From the NCBI GenBank assembly GCA_964577175.1, contig CAZNYC010000058.1, forward strand, positions 1 through 24,805: a DNA stretch of 24,805 nucleotides, in the 5' to 3' direction. The position numbers were made by a program, and so were the translations under genes. Below are positions 20,678 to 24,805 of the stretch, one piece after another (positions within the stretch are counted from its first letter, which is position 1; each line of letters begins with the position of its first letter). Below the pieces are notes generated by a model that worked only from the letters and a program-made list of their open reading frames with translations, ran no database searches and was not told the DNA's origin. The DNA is from BS750m-G62 sp964577175 (lineage in GTDB: Bacteria; Planctomycetota; Phycisphaerae; FEN-1346).

Positions 20678-23365
20678 TCAGCGAGCGTTGGGAAGGCGGG
20701 CATCCTCCTTCGGGCGGGCCAGGTTCCAGGGGGCCGGCGGCCGGGCGTGGCCGTCGCGGACGGCCCGGACGCGGCCGGCCAGGGCCTGGGTGGGCGGGTC
20801 GTCCGGCCGGTCCGCCATGAGGTCCGCCAGGGCCGCCTCGGCGGCCGGCAGGTCGCCCGCTTCCAGGGCGCGGACGGCCCGTCCGAACGCCTCCGCCAGG
20901 GCCCGCAGCGGTTCCGGGACGGGCTCCAGGGCCAGCGGCTCGAAGAGACGGACCGGCTCGGTCTTGCCGCGAATCTGCGCCAGGCCCACTTCGCGGAAGC
21001 GGACGGCCTCGCCGCACGCCTCCCGCGTGCTGAGGGGGACGAGGATCTTTGTGCCGAGCCAGCGGTTGGCCTCTTCCAGCCGTCCGCCCAGGTTGACGGT
21101 GTCGCCCATGGCGGTGTAGTCGAAACGGGTCTCGGAGCCGAAGTTGCCGACGTTGGCGGGGCCTGAGGAGCAGCCCACCCGGATCGAGAGCCGCGTGCCC
21201 TCTTCCGGCAAGCCCATGCGGGCGAGGTCGGCGTTGACCTGGGGCATGGCGTTCTGCATGGCCAGGGCCGCCCGCACCGCCCGCAGGGCGTGATCCTGCA
21301 TTTGGACGGGGGCCCCGACGAAGGCCATGATGCCGTCGCCCTCGTATTTGTCCAGGGTGGCCCGCTCGGCGTAGAGGATGGCGGTCATGGCGCCCAGGTA
21401 GTGCTGGAGGAGGGCGACGAGGTTCTCCGGCTCCATGCGCTCGGAGAGGGGCGTGAAGCCGGCGATGTCGCTGAAGAGGACGGTGATCTCGCGCCGCTCG
21501 CCGCCCAGGCGCAGCGCGTCGGGGTTGCCGATGATCTCCTCCACGTGGGCCGGCGAGGTGTACTGCTCGAAGACGCGGGTGATCCACCGCCGGCTGCGGG
21601 CCTCGGTCAACTGGCGGTAGGCGCTGGTGCCGGCGAAGGCGACGACGGCCGCCAGGGCGGGCCCGGCCACGGGCAGGAGCAGGGCGGCCGCGCTCGCCGC
21701 CGCGTACGCCCCCGCCAGGACGGCGGCGATGACCCAGACGGCGGCGGCGACGGCCCAGCCGGTGGGCAGCCGGACCGCCAGCAGGCCCACCAGCCATGCC
21801 GCCAGCACTGCCAGCGCCCATTCCGTCCCCGCCCCGAGCCGCCGAAACGCCACCCCCGACAGCACCGTTCGCATCACCGCCGGGTACACCTCCACGCCGG
21901 GCTGCTGGTCGCTGATGGGGGTCTTGTGGAGGTCGGTACCGGCCGTCACGCTGACGCCCACGATGACGGTCTTGCCGGCCACCCGGGGACGGAGGCGGTC
22001 GGCCCCTTGGCGGACCTTGGCGACCTGGATGTCGCGGGCTTCGTGGTAGGCGGTGATGAACGCCTGGTGCCGCTCGAGGGCCCGTGCGGCCCGAGCGGCG
22101 GTGGTGTCGGCGTCGGCCTCCTCGTCGCCGGCGCGGGCGGCCGCCGTCATCGCGTTCATCACGAGCCGCTCTTCCACCCCGTCCAGGCGTTTGCGGAGCG
22201 GCCCGAGCGAAGGCGGGACGGCGTCGAGGGTCTGGGCCGCGTCGACGGCCGAGGTCCCTGCCGCATCCAGGGCGCCATCGAGGGCGGCGCGGGCCGCCGC
22301 CCAGCCGACGTCCGGGAAGAGCGCCGCCAGGTCTTCCATGGCGAGTTGCCATCGGCGGTCGAGCCAGACCAACTCGCGCCGGTCGCGGAGCAGGTCCAGG
22401 ACGGGGGCGGCCGAGATGCCGCTGCGTTTGGCGGCCGCCAGGTCCTTCGGCCAGCGGAGGTTGAGTTCGGCGTGGGGCCCGACGGGCACGCCCACCGACA
22501 GGCTGCCGTCGGCCGAGGTCAGGACCAGCCGGTCGCGCGTCAGCCGGACGCGGTAGTCCGGGCCGAAGCGGCGGAGGCCGGCCATCTCCAGCCCCAGTTG
22601 CGGGAAGACGTACTTGCCCGCGCGGGCCAGCAGGGGCACGCGGCGGATCGCCTGGTCGGGGTCCTTCTTCGGGAAACTCGTGAACCCGGCCCCGACGGCG
22701 GCGTCGGCCAGGGGTGGGATCATCGGGTTCACGTGCTCGGCCTCCAGGAGGGGAACCTCCGGCGGGGGGGGCGGCGTTACCGCGTGCCGGCGGATGACCT
22801 CCGGCCGGCTGGCCTGGGCCGGGGCCGCCTCCCCCGCGGTCGTCCCCGCCCGCCCGTGCAGGTACAGGCTGAACGGGAGGACGACGGTGCCGGCCCGAAC
22901 GAGGCTCTCGTGGAACCGCCGGTCGGGCTCGCGGACGATGTAGGCCTCGCGGGAGCCGTCGGCGCGAGGCCGGTAGGCCACGCAGGCTTCCTCGGCGTCG
23001 GCGTATTCGATGTCCAGGACGACGAACTCCGGGCCGAGCGAGACGAGGGTATCGACGAAGGCGGCCTGTTTGGGCCGGGCCCAGGGGGACCAGCGTCCGC
23101 CTTCGGGGTGGGTGATGGCCTTGTCGTCGATCTCGACCGTCAGGACGGGGTTGGCGGCGGGGGTGTCGGGCAGGGGGTTTGCCTGCCGAAGGTAGTCCGA
23201 CACCATCAGGTCCAACGTCTGGCCGGGGTCGGTGAACCGGAGGGCGCCGGCGGCGAGGGTGCCCAGCGCCAGGGCGATGAGCGAGGCCACGCCCAGATGA
23301 GCGTGGCGGAAGGGCGTCGGCTTGGCGGAGGCGGGTTTGGCCACCGGCAATTCCCGGGGTGGCAC
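20678..23365 (-). CDS. CHASE2-domain class III nucleotidyl cyclase (895 aa)
   Basis: A membrane receptor cyclase that would turn a periplasmic signal into cAMP. The GTG at 23365 lies 21 nt after the FecR stop. No strong ribosome binding site is visible, and the GTG at 23344 is an alternative. Residues 24-44 are the first membrane helix, about 45-505 a large periplasmic CHASE2 sensor (DLMVSDYLRQ, FVVLDIEYADAEE, VGVSVTAGTDLHKTPI), and then three helices at about 516-534, 536-556 and 560-580. The cyclase domain has all expected residues: LFSDIAGFT (Asp633) and the second metal Asp677 in DKYEGDGIMAF, base-recognising Lys673 and Asp749 (FDYTAMGD, the adenylate-type Lys/Asp pair), and transition-state Asn758 and Arg762 (NLGGRLE). 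A short TPR-like helical tail ends the protein. The Lys/Asp pair favours ATP over GTP. Confidence 0.95.
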   Translation of the reverse strand: MPPRELPVAKPASAKPTPFRHAHLGVASLIALALGTLAAGALRFTDPGQTLDLMVSDYLRQANPLPDTPAANPVLTVEIDDKAITHPEGGRWSPWARPKQAAFVDTLVSLGPEFVVLDIEYADAEEACVAYRPRADGSREAYIVREPDRRFHESLVRAGTVVLPFSLYLHGRAGTTAGEAAPAQASRPEVIRRHAVTPPPPPEVPLLEAEHVNPMIPPLADAAVGAGFTSFPKKDPDQAIRRVPLLARAGKYVFPQLGLEMAGLRRFGPDYRVRLTRDRLVLTSADGSLSVGVPVGPHAELNLRWPKDLAAAKRSGISAAPVLDLLRDRRELVWLDRRWQLAMEDLAALFPDVGWAAARAALDGALDAAGTSAVDAAQTLDAVPPSLGPLRKRLDGVEERLVMNAMTAAARAGDEEADADTTAARAARALERHQAFITAYHEARDIQVAKVRQGADRLRPRVAGKTVIVGVSVTAGTDLHKTPISDQQPGVEVYPAVMRTVLSGVAFRRLGAGTEWALAVLAAWLVGLLAVRLPTGWAVAAAVWVIAAVLAGAYAAASAAALLLPVAGPALAAVVAFAGTSAYRQLTEARSRRWITRVFEQYTSPAHVEEIIGNPDALRLGGERREITVLFSDIAGFTPLSERMEPENLVALLQHYLGAMTAILYAERATLDKYEGDGIMAFVGAPVQMQDHALRAVRAALAMQNAMPQVNADLARMGLPEEGTRLSIRVGCSSGPANVGNFGSETRFDYTAMGDTVNLGGRLEEANRWLGTKILVPLSTREACGEAVRFREVGLAQIRGKTEPVRLFEPLALEPVPEPLRALAEAFGRAVRALEAGDLPAAEAALADLMADRPDDPPTQALAGRVRAVRDGHARPPAPWNLARPKEDARLPNAR

Positions 23366-23386
23366 GGGTCGGGCGCGAGGCGCCGG

Positions 23387-24298
23387 TTACTCGGGCGGGG
23401 AGGTGATGTCGCCCCGTCCGTTGTTGTCGTAGGAGCCGTTGGAGCCGTTGGAGTTGTCCGGCAGGACCGGCAGAATCGGGAGCCGGGGGTCCTTCTGCTG
23501 GCCCTGGTTTTTGCCTGTCACGTTAGGCGGCCCGCCGGGTCCCCCGAGCCCGGCCGGTATCGGGTTGGACGTTTTCCACCGGCCGGCCGCGAGCGTCTCC
23601 TTCTGCCCGAGTCCGCCCGAGGGGAGATGGACCGGCAGAAAGTGGGTCTGAAGCATCTTGATGGGCGGCTTGGCCTGGTCGTTCGTGTTCTGTCCCGGCC
23701 GAACCAGCGTCTCTTTGCCGAGCAGATGGTTCCGGACACCGACCAGCCCCGGTCCGCCCAGGCCGTACCCCCCGCCGAAACCCGGGAAGAACCCCGCCCA
23801 CGCGTTCTCCGTGCCGCGCACCGACAGCGTCGCCGACGGCGTGACGATGGCAAAGTCGCTCTCGATGCGTTCCTTCTCGACGATGGCGGCGGCGTTGCCC
23901 TGTTTCAGGATGAGGCGGGTGCGGATCGTGCCGCCGTCCCGCGCCAGTTGCCCCAGCCGGACCACCGTCAGCGGGTCGATCTGGACGAGGCTGTCGACCA
24001 TGTCCAACACGCACTTGGCGCGGAAGCCGGTGCGCAGGTCCGCCCCCTGGACGAGGCGCATGTCGACCTGGACGGGGACCCACGGCTGCTTGGGGGCCGG
24101 CCGCGTCTCGACGGTGCCCACGACGTCCTTGACGCGGGCGACGAGGTCGTCGGGCACGTCGGCGTTCGGTTTCTCGGCGCCCCCGCCGGCGACGGGTTGC
24201 TCGGCCGCGCGTTTCGCGGCGTCGGGCTCGGCGGCTTGGGCGACGGGGCCGGCGGCCAGCACCAAGGCCGTCAGGATTGAAAGGTGGAAGCGGTTCAT
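23387..24298 (-). CDS. FecR-domain exported protein (303 aa)
   Basis: The ATG at 24298 overlaps the upstream stop as ATGA and has AAGGAGG close by. Signal peptide: residues 1-23 (MNRFHLSILTALVLAAGPVA). After a short linker, residues about 50-165 form a FecR-type beta domain: ARVKDVVGTVETRP, VQGADLRTGFRAKCVLDM, VQIDPLTVVRLGQL, and the hallmark end DFAIVTPSATLSVRGTE. The second half is Gly/Pro/Asn-rich and probably disordered (FGGGYGLGGPG, DNSNGSNGSYDNNGRG). Unlike classical FecR there is no membrane helix and no sigma factor nearby. Instead it is co-transcribed with the CHASE2 cyclase, a pairing seen in other bacteria, so it may be a periplasmic partner or ligand-sensing subunit of the cyclase (inference). 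Confidence 0.88.
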   Translation of the reverse strand: MNRFHLSILTALVLAAGPVAQAAEPDAAKRAAEQPVAGGGAEKPNADVPDDLVARVKDVVGTVETRPAPKQPWVPVQVDMRLVQGADLRTGFRAKCVLDMVDSLVQIDPLTVVRLGQLARDGGTIRTRLILKQGNAAAIVEKERIESDFAIVTPSATLSVRGTENAWAGFFPGFGGGYGLGGPGLVGVRNHLLGKETLVRPGQNTNDQAKPPIKMLQTHFLPVHLPSGGLGQKETLAAGRWKTSNPIPAGLGGPGGPPNVTGKNQGQQKDPRLPILPVLPDNSNGSNGSYDNNGRGDITSPPE

Positions 24299-24805
24299 GA
24301 TGCGCCCTCCTTGGCGCCGGACGGTTCACCTTCGAGTTTCGGCACCTCCGTGGCCGCGCCCCGCGAACGGAACCGGTCGACCCGGTCGACGACGCCGACC
24401 AGTTCGCCGCCCATGACGTGGCGGTAGACGGCCCCGCGGGTCATGAGGTTGAGATACGCACACTCCTGCAGCGCGATGCGGGGCTGGGGACCCAGCAGCC
24501 GCATCCACAGCCCGCCCTTCAGGTCGAGAACCTTGCAGACGAGGCGGGCCAGGTGCCCCTTGGTGGTGGGGTCGGAGGGGTCGGCGGTGTCGAGCCAGTC
24601 GTCCGGCAGGATGCCTTGCTCGCGCAGGGTCGCGCGGCACCGGTCGTAGTCGCCGCCGAGCTCCTTGCCCTCGCTGACGAGGATCACGAACGCCCGGGCC
24701 GTGTCGGAGGCCGTCGCGACCGGCTTGAAGCCCAGTTCCGCGAAGAACTCGGCGTCGGTCTCGGGGATGGCCGGGCCGGCCTCGGCCTGGCCGGCCTCGG
24801 CCGGG
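24295..24805 (-). CDS. conserved protein of unknown function, 5' end beyond the window
   Basis: The reading frame is open to the right edge, so the true start is outside; the 170 codons visible are the C-terminal part. The sequence starts in an Ala/Glu/Pro-rich linker (PAEAGQAEAGPAIPETDAEF) and continues into a compact domain: ATASDTARAFVILVSEGKEL, an RxxLREQGILPDDWLDT segment, PTTKGHLARLVCKVLDLKGG and ALQECAYLNLMTRGAVYRHV followed by GGELVGVVDRVDRF. The TKGHLAR segment is vaguely like S-layer-homology helices, but I do not recognise the family with certainty. It overlaps the FecR gene by 4 nt, so it belongs to the FecR-cyclase operon. An internal GTG at 24687 is only a shorter alternative, since the homologous-looking sequence extends upstream of it. 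Confidence 0.75.
   Translation of the reverse strand, partial: PAEAGQAEAGPAIPETDAEFFAELGFKPVATASDTARAFVILVSEGKELGGDYDRCRATLREQGILPDDWLDTADPSDPTTKGHLARLVCKVLDLKGGLWMRLLGPQPRIALQECAYLNLMTRGAVYRHVMGGELVGVVDRVDRFRSRGAATEVPKLEGEPSGAKEGAS

Noticed and set aside
1..24805. tRNA, rRNA, CRISPR, insertion sequence or attachment sites
   Set aside because: None of the characteristic sequences, repeat-spacer patterns or transposase motifs were seen in any part of the window.

Overview
The window is about 70 % GC with strongly GC-biased third codon positions. It carries a LEPR-XLL N-terminal motif on a giant surface protein, a PEP-CTERM protein, a YdjY-like protein and a CHASE2 cyclase. Together these point to a Planctomycetota bacterium (Phycisphaerae-like is my guess). 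It is probably a metagenome or draft contig, because a run of exactly 100 N at 2529-2628 sits between two identical 55-bp copies. No rRNA, tRNA, CRISPR array, transposase or phage gene was seen.

Layout. (1) 1-5601: a TolC-family duct on the minus strand (245-2050) is divergent from a HlyD-type adaptor plus second TolC pair on the plus strand (2696-3745 and 3742-5601, ATGA overlap). (2) 5602-6260: a repeat- and hairpin-rich spacer that ends the TolC transcript, then a TATAAT promoter and a structured, pseudoknot-capable leader of about 190 nt. (3) 6261-17119: an operon-like run of a VTC-type polyphosphate polymerase domain protein, a DUF4956 membrane protein, a HlyD-type membrane adaptor, and a 2638-residue surface protein with LEPR-XLL, four lamin-tail domains, a CotH-kinase domain, PA14, FN3, Calx-beta and dockerin-like repeats. 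(4) 17120-18320: a convergent PEP-CTERM gene with a clear promoter. (5) 18320-20677: a three-helix membrane protein, a YdjY-like exported protein, and two candidate minus-strand small RNAs with their own promoters and intrinsic terminators. (6) 20678-24805: a minus-strand operon of an unknown conserved protein (cut by the right edge), a FecR-domain protein and a CHASE2-class III nucleotidyl cyclase.

How the genes may work together. VTC, DUF4956 and CotH are, to my knowledge, a recurrent neighbourhood, and all three concern phosphate polymers or protein phosphorylation. Here they are joined by a HlyD adaptor and a giant adhesin-like substrate or effector, with two unlinked TolC ducts nearby. 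I see no ABC or RND pump gene, so the energising component is either elsewhere or is DUF4956 itself (inference). The FecR-cyclase operon looks like an envelope-sensing module that makes cyclic nucleotide.

The most interesting signals not explained by gene families are the pseudoknotted leader of the VTC operon, a dispersed hairpin family with a compensatory base change, two candidate small RNAs, and a HlyD tail built from repeat-like sequence.
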